Assembly (NCBI GenBank): GCA_905221605.1
Contig: CAJNDS010000001.1
Span: 40,025-62,524, forward strand
Direction: 5' to 3'
Source: Symbiodinium natans
Lineage: Eukaryota; Sar; Dinophyceae; Suessiales; Symbiodiniaceae
DNA: 22,500 bases
Each line of letters starts with the position of its first letter. The first letter of the stretch is position 1. Shown here piece by piece: positions 9,357-20,500 of this stretch. The notes beneath the pieces are model-generated. The model searched no databases and was not told the origin of the DNA. It worked only from the letters and a program-made list of their open reading frames with translations. The translations under genes and the position numbers were made by a program.

Positions 9357-9534
9357 ATGCAGGTAGCCGCGGCTAACCTCACGTCGTTGTACTGGGCGGC
9401 ACTGAGCGCCGCGCGCCCCTTGGAAGCGCAGAGAGAGGAAGTCTTCAGTCTTTGTATGGGATGCGAAGTGTGCGGAAGCCTTGGTTTGTCTTCAAGGCTT
9501 TGTCAAAGTTGCCATGACTCTGAGCGTTGTTCGG
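9357..9534 (+). CDS. Gene B exon 1: possible signal peptide and Cys-rich patch
   Basis: The frame from ATG at 9357 reads MQVAAANLTSLYWAALSAAR, a weak signal-peptide-like N-terminus (hydrophobic core, ALSAA). It continues to CMGCEVCGSL and LCQSCHDSERCS, six cysteines in CxxC-type pairs plus a seventh at the end. It ends at GG/GTAAGC with one G left over, which makes GCT (Ala) with the next exon. Codon bias is stronger in the first half, so a shorter exon ending near 9450 is possible. CATGCAG just before 9363 could instead be an acceptor, making this an internal exon. Confidence 0.6.
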
Positions 9535-11546
9535 GTAAGCCTGCTGGCTTCAGCAGGGTTTCGAGGCTGTGTTGTGCCGCTCCTTCGAGTTTGTTTGGCT
9601 TAAGTGGAATTGTCAAGGATTTTGTGGCCTCAGGAATGGAGGCGCTGGGTTTATCAGGCGAGAAAGCAACGCATACCACAAGCCTCCTGCTCACAAGGAG
9701 GGAACCCTGCAAATAGCATAACTAGCTTGTAGATGCTGAATCCTAAGCCAACTGCCTCTGAAGTCTAGCTGTCTAGCTGGCCTGGCCTTTAAGCCTGGCC
9801 AAGCCCTTGGCCTTCAACTTTTTCTCGGAGAAATCTAGCCCCAGGAGGCTTTGAGTTGCAGATGCCTTTTTTCAAATAATTAGTGTGTTTACATGGGATC
9901 GGGGAGGGCGGAGAGGGGCGTGTGTCTCTACAAACCTCGCTCCAAATCTCACCCTTTGCAGTTATCTTTGTCTTGATGTCATCTCCTGCTATCAGGGTGT
10001 GCGGTGTGCAGGGCTTATGGTTTCGAGCTGGTCCGGGGCCTCGGGGCCTCCATTCTTCGATGTCTGTGCCGCCCAGGCCTCGTCGCCACGCTGGTCACGC
10101 CATACGTGACGCCCGGTCGCCATAGCTCCGGGACCAACCCCCAGCCCTCAAGGCACTAACAGAAGCCTAAGCTATCCTAAGCCCTAAGCTGCCCGTGTCC
10201 CAGCTTTTGCCGACAGCGCTGAACAAGCTCTGCCCAACCGCCGTAAGTTCCAGGACCCGCCCAAAGTACTGTAAGTTTTCTGCCTTGATACTTTTGATTC
10301 TGGATGGATGCCCTCAGCCCAGGAACCACTACCGCCCTTTGACAGCAAGTCGCACAGCTTCGCCCATGGTACCGTCATCCTCAACCCCATAGCCCCAAAC
10401 AGCCAGCCCCTCACCCTGCAGCCCCAGGGGTTTGGGGGTGCTGTCCCGCGTGCTCTTTCTTGTTGCAAGGGCTTGCAGAACTGCTTGTAGGGTGGATAGG
10501 CACTCGAAACGGAGGTTCTCCGCAAAGCCTTCGAGCCTCGAGGCCTTTTGGACATCCCTGCACTTCCCTTCCCCGAGCCGAGAGGTCCTCCCCAAAGTGA
10601 GACACAGAGTCAGGACAGACATCAAACACCACGGTTGCCGAAGCTCGCTACGCAAGGATATATCCAGCTCCACCTCTTGGGGGCCTTTGCATCCATGGCT
10701 GCCTTCGCCCAGAGCTCCTGGCGTCCTGGGACTGGCCTCTCCGGTGAGGCGGGACGGCTACGGCTATTGGCTTCGCTTCGGCTCTGCTTAGGACGCTTCG
10801 GGTCGTGTGGGCTTCTGGGGATTTTTCTAAGGCACAGAGCTTTGGATCTTGGTTGTCGCTTCAAGGGTGTAGTGAGTCTGCATATCGACAGGTTCCCAGG
10901 CTTGGACTCAAAGACTCAAGAGGCCCTTTGAAGGAGTGTCTCGAGGTCCTCACTTTTGGGGGGGCGTGTCTACGATGCTTTTGCCTAGTCAAGCTGAGGG
11001 GTGAACCAAAGCCCCGGCTCGCAACTGTCGAAAAAGCCCGAAGAGCCATGTCCTACTCCTCTTTGTTGCAAAGCATGACCCAAAACTCGTTGAATATGCA
11101 CCAAAACAGCTATTCGCGGCCCCAAGATGTTGTAGGATCTATGGTGCAGGTAGAGCTGTTAAATCTCAACCCTCCGAAGCCAACCCAGGTCGTCCTCTGC
11201 ACCTTTCTCTATGGCTTCTCACTTGGTCCGCTCTTCCCCGGCGCCCTTCTCGTAGCAGAGGAGTCGGACAGATGCAGAGTGGAGGTAGGAAAATAGAGGA
11301 AATGGCCAGCAAGGCGCCGGCGCCGGCGCCAAGAGACCCCCTGACAGGAGAAGCTGCACCCAGAGCCCCTGGGCGGCCGTGCTGCAGGCAAGAAAGCCTA
11401 CGAAAGCCCAAGCTGCCAGCAGATTAGTTCGTTGTCAGGCTTGGTTGCTTCGAAGCGTGTGATCTACTACTTGCTTATAAACCCCAGAACACTGAGAATT
11501 GAACGTGAGGTAGCAAGCCCTCCAAAGAGAAAGAAAGAACGAGAGC

Positions 11547-11577
<31 letters not shown>

Positions 11578-14500
11578 CGGCTTGGGGGAGGTTGCGAGCA
11601 GTGCAGGGCGGAGAAATAGGGGGCTAGGGAAAGGGCCGCTTGAATATCCGAGTTCATGGGGGCAGGGCTCTGCCGTAGGAGTACAAGCCACTCTGGGCTC
11701 GGGGGGGGCCGCTAATTTAGAGGGTGAGGCTCGGAGTGAGCCGCTAAGGGACTAAGGTGCCAAAAGGGGGCCGATACCGGGCCTCCAACAGGTGGGGCTA
11801 TGGCGGCCAATACGGTTGCCTGCGAGCGTTAGCAGGAACTGAGCAGCAGACGGACTGGGGCGCGCATCCGCGCGGGGGGCCACCCCCATGCCCCAAAGAA
11901 AGAACAACAAAGCGAGAGCCAGAGCAAGAGAGTGAGAGCGGGTGCGAATGCCTTTCTAAGAGCCGCATGGCCAAATCATCTAATGCCTCTACAACATGTA
12001 TGACGTCTTGTGCAGAGGAGGCTATTTAGCAGGGTAGAGTCTTTCAGCCGGTGCAGGCTTCACAGTGGCTTGCGCTGCGCTGGGCGCACCTGGGCTGGCA
12101 TTGTAGATTAAATGAGGTTGGGGTGGCATGTGCTGTGGTAAGTGGGATCCTTACCTGCATCTTGGTGGTGCCGCACGTGGTTCTTTGCGATTCCTGCCTG
12201 CTTTCTTCCCCGGCTCGGCCACAAGAGCGATACATCCTCCATCTTCCCTGTCTGTCTGCAGGCCTGGGCGGGCCCTCAAACCATCGGAATCCCAACTCGG
12301 GAAAGGGCCTGCGAGGGAGCGTTGAAGTGTTTCAAGCCAGCGCACACTGCAGAAATCAACCCTAAGCCCTATACCCTCAACCCTACAGATCCTTCTGAAA
12401 GCTCAAGACCCAAGGCACATGAAGCGCGTTTGTGTGTTCGCTTTGAGGAGATGATTCTGCCGCTGCTGACCGGGCTCTGCTTCGACATTGAGGTGACATC
12501 TTTTGCCTTCGTGCAGCGGCTCGGCGGCTCTTGGCGCTTCTGGGGGCAAGAAGTTCGTCAAAATGGTCCCCCCAGGGCTGGGTCAGGTGATCCTTATAAC
12601 CCCTTAAGTCCTAAGCCCTTAATCACGAACCGCTGACTTTCTGCTCTGCGGTTTCGAAGATTCAGGGTGAGCCGGTGTGTTCTTCATGTTCTTCGGTGTT
12701 GGGGTTCGGGGTTTCTTGACAAGGGAGCCGAGCTCTTGCGGACTTGTGTGCTCTTTTGCTTTCCAGCGCTCGATTCAATGATTCAAAAAGGGAGCAGTTT
12801 TTGCGGCCAAGGCTTGGAGCTCGATTCGCATCGGGTCCATGCAATCCTGCCCTAAACTCCAACACGCAACTTCCGGAAAGAATCTCAACCCGACACCTTG
12901 CCAAGCCCCCGTGACTCTAAAAAGTCTCTGAGCCAGAGCTTGAGCGTGCGTACCGAGTGCGTGCCCCCAACAGCAACCGCAACCTTGAAGAGATGTCGCT
13001 GATCAGGAGCTCCCCGAAATCCAAAGCCCGCGGAACCTTGCAGGATCTCATAGGCCTCTCACCCAGGAATTATGATATTATTGGAGTTTGCTCTTGTGAA
13101 GTCTGGCTTCGGGATTGTTAATTCTGTGACTTGGACCTTCAGGTTGGCTACCTGTGAAATTGAGGACTGCTGACATGGAACTTTCATCAGTCCATTTGCC
13201 TCCAGGCTGGCCATTTGCTGCGGGTCGCTCTTCTTCTTCGCTTCGGTATGAGCAAAAAGCAACCCCGTGCGCAAGCCACACCTTCGGCGCGGTCGGTTTA
13301 GGATCTGAGTGCAAAGTAGGGGGGGGGGGGGGGGGGGGGGTGCAGGTGCAGGTGTCTCAAGAGGCGCAGTCTTTCATCAGCACCGTTGCGTATGCACTGA
13401 AGCACCATCGTGTGAGGAGTGAGCAAGCACGTATGTGAGTGAGAGCTCGGGAAGCGTGAGCAGCGAAAGGCTTAGACTTTGACCTTATTTATACAAAGGT
13501 GTCTTGGGGCCGGGCCTCGCCAAGGTCTTAACATCGGGCTTGCATATGCGAGCGGGTTTTTCTCGCATTCAGCGGGCATGTCCAACAGATACGGATGCAC
13601 TTTTTTCTTTTTTCGGTACGCATGTTTGTGCTTGTTGATGTATGCAGCTTGGTTTTCCGTACGCATGTTTGTACTGGGTGTAAATTAAAACATACAGCGT
13701 TTTGCGCAGTGATAGAGGCCGTTCTTCTGATCGGTGGTTTGCAATCATTATGGGCTTGGGCGCTTAGGGTTCAGCGCTGCTTTGGTGTTCAGCAAGAGCC
13801 CGAAATTCGAAGCCCTTTTGCCTCCAAACTCAGCACCACTTTAGTCCTCTGCGTGATTTTTGTTTGAACTTCGGCCTTGGGGTTTTGAGACCAATGGCAA
13901 TCGTTGATGTCAGGCCTTCAGTTGTGGAATAACTGGTGAGCTTGCCAGGCTTTGCCCGCCTGGCCTTCAGCACCCTTGATTGCCATGACTTAGAACCGCT
14001 AAGCCTAAGCCCTCAACTCTGAACCCTGCACTCCAGCTCGCCTAAGCGCTAGTCCCTACAATAATTCGAGCCCCAAATCCATTTCTCGATCTCTCCCGAG
14101 GCAGAGCCTCACAATCGAGTCAATGACGCCCAGCACCGCCTCAAAGGGCGGAGCCAAGGTGGTTCGCCTCAACCTGTACACCTCAAACCCTGATAATTTT
14201 CAGACCACCTCCTGGGACTTCGGTCACACTTGAGGATGTTGCTTTTCAGGCCAGCGTGGCATCTGCTGAACATCGTTTCTGTTGGCTCAGTCGGATCAGA
14301 ACATGTGAAGATAGAAGGTTCTTTGTCCTTGCAGTGTATCCTCCTCACACCTTGAAGCACCCCCATCCAAAGTTGCCCTTCCTCAATCCTAAACCATAGA
14401 AGCGAAAATCGACAACCAGCGCCAGGTCGTGCTGACGGGCAAGGGCTTCGCCACAAACCCGAAGCGACACTTCGTGCGCAGGGGGGCCCAGTGACCAACA

Positions 14501-17500
14501 TCAGCATGCAGGGGCCTAGCTCATTTCGGGTTTGGGGTTGCTATACAGTCTAGAGGGCTTTGGGGGGTTTAAAAGGTAAGGTTTGGGCTTCGAGTTGGAT
14601 ACCAAAAGTGTTCTTCAGGAGAGGTTGCTTGTTTTGAGGGAGTTCTCTGGGATCTTTGAGGCAGTGCATCCTTGGAGAGTGTATACCCGGAGCAGCACAG
14701 TTTCAAGCCCCATTCCCTGAATATGTGCTCAAACATCACGATCCTGGTGCCAGCAAGCCCGGTCGAGCCTGAACTCTCCTCCTACTCTCAGCTCTTGACC
14801 CCGGAGGTACATTGCACCAAGCCATGGGGCTTTAAGGCCCCTAATTGAGGGCGATCGCTTCTGCGTTTCCCGACCCTTGAGACCAAAACTGAAGGCTTCG
14901 ACAGTGAGCCATGGAGGGTCTGCGAGCCCATGGAGTCCAGCTACACCTCGCTCACCTGTCCCGCACTCAGGCGGTTGTTCTCCAAGAGCTTGTGAAGGCT
15001 GCGTCATCCCCAGAATCCCCCAGAATCCCAAGGTGCCGAAACGTGGACCCTTTTGTTTATCTCATCAGAGCAGCCGCTCTTGAGGCATGATGAACTACTT
15101 CAACCTCAACGAGGACTTGAGCAGCTGAAGCTGTTGCTGAAGCTGACTTCTTAACACCACTATCCGAAGCCCTTATCCACAGGTCAAGAGTCCAAGTCAG
15201 TCCGAAGCCAAACCCAAGCCGCGAAGACACAGGATGACACAGGGCTGGGTTCAGGGGGCTCACGAATTTCCAGTCGAGGGGTTGAGGGTGCTCCTGCGTG
15301 GCGCGAGGACAGCGGCTCTGGTGGCAGCCGCCACGTCACCGTGAGCCTTTGGGACACGGAGGCCTTTGACAAAAATGGCACTGTGGTTTCAAGTCCAGGA
15401 AATGTTGAAATATACAACCCCTACTGACCTACTGTAGGCTTCCGACACCTTTTTTGCGGATTTTGCGGTGGGGAGCACTGAGGCACTGACGGCAAATAGC
15501 TCGCGCCAAGATGTTTCGGGCAGCGTAACCTCCTGCACTCCATTTGCTGACAAAAAAGCTCGCGCAAAAACATGGGCTGCTGTAGCTCTGCTGCAGCTCC
15601 CCCTCTTTGCATCCCGTGGCAGCCCGCCATCCCCTAAAAGAGGGTGGCTGATCAGAATACAGAGAGAATTGCACCAGAAGCCCTGAGCTCAACACCTGCA
15701 ATGTTTGCAAGTAAATTGTCGCCTACCTAAGAGTCTGCTATCATGTGAGCCCGGTCGGATGAAGGCGAGCTTGAAGCTTGCATCTTGGGACGATTGTCGA
15801 TTGGGTGAGTCTTGCATCCCAGCTTTTTCATCCGGAACCTCAGAGCTTGATGTCACACAAACCCCTTTGCTAAGAAGAAGTCTCAGCTTCAAGCCCAACC
15901 CCCCCCCGCCTCCCGCCCCCCTAAACTCCAAGCCACAAATTTCTCTTCCCGAAAAAAACGAGCCAGCAGTGGAGTGGGAGAGGCTCGGAGCCGTTGCGCG
16001 TTGTGCAGGTGGCCAAGGATCCTTTGAGCGCTTTCGGCTCCTCTGAAGCTGGTGGTCTCAGGCACTCTTCGGGGGTCTATGTGAGGGTCCCGGCAAGCTA
16101 AGAGGGCTAAGGTGCAAGTTGGAGAGGTTCCTGGGTGTTTCGCGTGCTTGGGCTCGAGGCTCGGGCTCTCAGCTCGAGGTTAAGAGATGTTAAGAGCACT
16201 TCCCGGAGTTGAAGGGGTTCTGGGCGGAAGTCGGCAATGAACCGTCTTGTCCCCAAGCCCCCATGCACGACCAGGTGGGAGAACCACTACAACAGCTGGA
16301 ATGTCATGAGCCAGGCGGGACGAAACGACTCAACAGTTAAGATAATTTATAGGAGAAACGTTAAGAGCATCTGAGCTTTCAAGGAGCCAGGACCTGAATC
16401 CTCAACTCCAAAACCACCAACAGGTCACTGACGCCTATATACAAAACCTCTGTAGTCCCGGAGTCCCTCTCAAAGGGTTCTTGAAGCCCAAGGTGGACAG
16501 CTTGTGGGTCGATTCCATTTTTGGGGCATAGATTGGGAGTGTGCCGTCTGGATGCTTTGTAGGCTGTGGGGCTTTCGATTCTCGGCTTTGGTGCTTCTTG
16601 GCGGCTTCGGAGACTGAAAGACCAGGGCTCTTACTCCTCCGATTAACTGTCGAATTAAAGCAGTGGCCCGACAGTTCTGCATGCTGAAAGGCAGGCCTTT
16701 GGCTTAGGCTCAATGGTTTGTGGGGTGCAAGCCTTCCCGAATCCCCGAGTTTCCATTGGGGCTGCTACCCCAACAACTCCAAGCATGGAAGCCCGACGGG
16801 CACCGCCGCAGGAAGAGTGTGCATTGCGCTGCCTGACACGATCCGCACCTCGGTCATCTGGATGTCTTCCGGATTTCTGCAGGAACGAAGAAGCTCTTGT
16901 AGGGTTGTAAGCTAGTGAGGGTAAAGGCTTGGGGCAGGTTGGGGGACTTGAGGGCCTTGAGATCAGAACCCTGGGTTGCGCTTCCCAAATGCTTCAGCCT
17001 CACACCGCAGCCGGATTCACTTTCATCTGCCCTGCATTCTTTAAGTGATAATGCTAGCTTCCAGTACAGGATGCCCGAAAAGTTTCCACATGAAGCCTGT
17101 GCGGGCTCATCATCAGCTCCGGGTTTACTGGGCTGGTCTGGATGGTTTCTTCGTCTTTTGCCCCGTTCAGGGCTGCCCAGGCTTAAGGCAGAAGTCTGCA
17201 GAGGTGTTCCTCAGGGAGCTGCAAAGAGCTCCAACTTGAAACCCACAAGTGGTGGGGCATGGCCATATCATGGAGGACGTGGGTATTTGGCAAGAAATCC
17301 CTGAGTGAGCTGGCCTTGTTCCCCCATGAACTAAGGTGCCCGAAAAAGCCCTCAGAACTTTGTTGGGGCCCGGACTCCAACAACTTAGGAAGCCCCAATG
17401 GCCCCAAATGAAGCGCTGAGGACTGCGCGTCCTTTGACTACTCCGCAAGGCTTGGGCCACTGGAGTGTGCATGTCGAAGTTCAACATCTTGGGAATGCGG

Positions 17501-20500
17501 GGCTTAAGGACATGCTTGGCAGCTCAGAAGTTCACCTGAATTCTCATAGCTGTCATAGCTGAGAGATTTAAGGGCAGCTTGCCTCTTAAGTAGGCTTGTG
17601 GTTTGGGTTTAGGTGCACCGGCTGCACGGTTACTCTTTCATGAGAATCGAGTTGCCACGACTTCCGAAAATTTGTGGACAGTGGCAGGCACGGGTACTTG
17701 GACCCACAAACGTGATCTTGTCGTTAATGGGAGAATAAAAATTTGATATAAATTTGAAGACCTCTGGCGTTTCGTGAGTTTTGGGCTTGGAGATGTTTTG
17801 GGTGAATGTAAAGTTTTTATGGCAGCACCTCTCCAAGCCCCTCAGAAAAGAAAAACACAAAGTCGATTTCAGATTTAGCGTGAGGGTAGATTTGGGACCT
17901 CCGGACCTCTTCCCGACTCTTCCCCCACGACAAATTTGCGTGCAGGTATCAGCGGTGCTACGGGTCCCGGAACTCCTTCACGCGCTGCTCAAATTGCCAG
18001 AATCAAGGCTGGATGGGGAGGTTCCGCGAACCTTTCAGTTTTGATGGTTAAAGCCGTCAACCGGATCAACCTGCGTCAGCTCGCAGAAGCCTTCATAACT
18101 GGAGTCTCTCAGGGGCTTGAGAGAGTTAGGCTCGTAATTGGTGTGCCTTGGACATATGTTGCCGTTGTTATTGTTTCCTGTAAGCAAATCAAACGGGGCC
18201 ACTACTTCTGCTCGAACGGGAGAGTTCCAGACCAGCCTTTCGGCCTTGTTGCGGCAGCTGTGCAGCCTTTGAATGTAGGTCAGTGAGGTGTGTGTGAGGT
18301 GTGTGGCCGACAAGGGCTTTATCACCTTGTTACGACCAAAAACTTGGATGGCCTTCGAACTTCCCGTGTACAGTCTGTAGGGGCCTATTGCGGCTTCAGG
18401 CCCAGGGAGAAAGCTCGGAGCCGCTGAAGTATGAGGGGCATTGATTCAGGGCCAGAGGTCTGCAGGCTCTTCGGGTCCCAGGGTTCTAAGTGACGCCCGG
18501 CAATTCGCTCCAGACCACCCCGACATGCGCTACTACGAGCGCCGGACGGAGGTTGGAGTCCGGTGGAGGGGGTTGAGTGGAAAGGGCCTACGGGTTGGAG
18601 TTTTGGGCTTGAAAGGGCTTTGGTCTCTGAACACGGTGAGGATGCTGCCGGAAACATGCCCGACAGCGTGGAAGTTGTTGTCTTGGATTTTCCCGTGAAG
18701 AATGCCACGATATGCCACGGTTGAGTCCTGACAGACAAGTTGTTGTTGTACAGCTTCCGTGAGGCTGTCGGATCTGTCCAGACCCTTGTTTTCGCCTGAG
18801 CCCTCCGGCCTAAAGGGTAGGAATTCAATCCAACCCTGAACCCTATAAACACTTCAAGCCCTGTGCAAGCACAAGTCGGGCAGGTCACGCCCAGCGTCGA
18901 GGTGTCAGTGATGCCGGGAGCTTGAACGTGTTGCTTTTGAGTTCTAGCACGAAAAGGCCGTGGCAGAGTAGTAATGGGTTTTGGGCAGCTCTTTGTTTGC
19001 TATTTGGGCGTGCCTGTGCTCCTCAGACCACATCTCTAAGGTTTGGGCCCTCAACCATAAAGACGTGAGGCGATTCTGTCTGTTGATCCTGGCACACTTC
19101 GAGCCTAAACTGCTAAGCTGCGAAGCTTCCGGCAAGACGGTGTGGCATCTGCCGCGGGTTCCGGCGAAGATGAGCCACGCCCAACTCTTCGGGCATCAGG
19201 GTGTGGAGTGCTCGTAGTATTCTAGCACAATCTCTTGGGTGCTGTAGTCTGGAGAAAGCACCGCCCAGGCACTTAGTCTTGAACAACACGGCAGCAGCGC
19301 CCGCGATTCCGAAGCTACAAGTCAAACATCAACGTTCTCATGTGGGGGACTGCAGCTAGCGCCTGGACACGTGTCGGCACCGGCATTCGCCTAATACCAT
19401 CCTTGGGGACAGAGCGAGGCTTGAGCCAAGTTGCTACTAGTGTTATCCCCTCCCGGCTTTGATCTCTCTCTCTCTCTCCCTCTCTCTCTCTCTCTTCTTC
19501 TCTCTATCTCTCTCGCTTTTCTTTCTGGGACTAGGCTGGTTTGGAGTGTGCCACGACAGAAATGTGCAAGCCGAGTTGGACTCCCAAGACCAGCTGAGGT
19601 ACGAAGTGCAGTTCAACTTCTGGAACTCGTACACTCCAGACATCGAGTTCATGTACACTGTGCCCCTCGGGAGAGCATATCAGAGTCTCCGAAAGGAGAG
19701 CGGGCATGTCCGAAAGGACTTTAGACAACCTTTCCCAAGCAGCCACAGCTTCAGGATCCCCATGGTACATCATCCCGTCTCGGCCAAGAGCCCCCACACC
19801 CCAAAAGCCCTCAGCCCTCAGCCTGTGCCCAAGCCTCAAGCCCCGCAACCGCTAGGCGGTGTGTTCAGGGGCAACTCACAGGCTGCGTTATGCGCCCTAG
19901 TCTCCCTAAGCCCCACTGCGGCTGAGGCCGGCGTCTGTGCGGGAGGGCCTTCAGGCAACGGGGGTGCCCTCCAAAAACCTGCTCTCTGCTTGTTTTCGGG
20001 TTTGCCATGGAAGGCACAACTCAGCACTTTGTGCCAGACCTGTGATGTCTTGAGTCTCGACTTACCTCGCGACCGCTCCAAATTCTTGCCAGCATACATC
20101 TTCTTGGCATAATCTTCGCCTCTTCAGCGTTTTGAAGCTACGGGGGACAGGTATCGCGAAGTTTTCCTCCCCCCCCCCCCCCTCTTGGGCCACTCCCTCT
20201 CCAGGGCACAGCCACCGGCTGTGGTTCCGATGCGGCGGACCTGGCGGCCGGCAACAGCCGGGGATTCCAAGACTCGGGGGGGGTGAGTTTAAGGGCTTCA
20301 TCGTCTAAACAGCTGTGAAGTGAGTTCAGCGGGGTCTAGCTGTGTGTCGTCGGTGACTCCCCCCCCCCTCTGCAGACGACAGACCCGCAGCCTAACATGT
20401 CTTGCTAGTACACTTAGATACCGCGAAAGATTCTGCGCTTTTCGCAAAAGCTCTGAAGTTCTGCTTCGTGGCAGCTCTTGGAATTCAAGAGTGCGACAGC

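Noticed and set aside
12493-12516. A 24-nt stretch with GT and AG ends
   Set aside because: It is too short for a spliceosomal intron and stays open in frame, so it was kept as coding.
17936-18286. Open frame of 116 codons reading GISGATGPGTPSRAAQ
   Set aside because: The overlapping Cys-rich frame has much stronger codon bias and splices in phase to exons on the 3' side. The rest of this frame is probably intronic.
18385-18888. Minus-strand open frame of 167 codons
   Set aside because: It lies opposite three plus-strand exon segments with better third-position bias and phase support. No recognisable domain is seen.
19131-19142. SGKT, resembling a P-loop
   Set aside because: The preceding Gly and spacing of a Walker A motif are missing, and no other nucleotide-binding motif is nearby.
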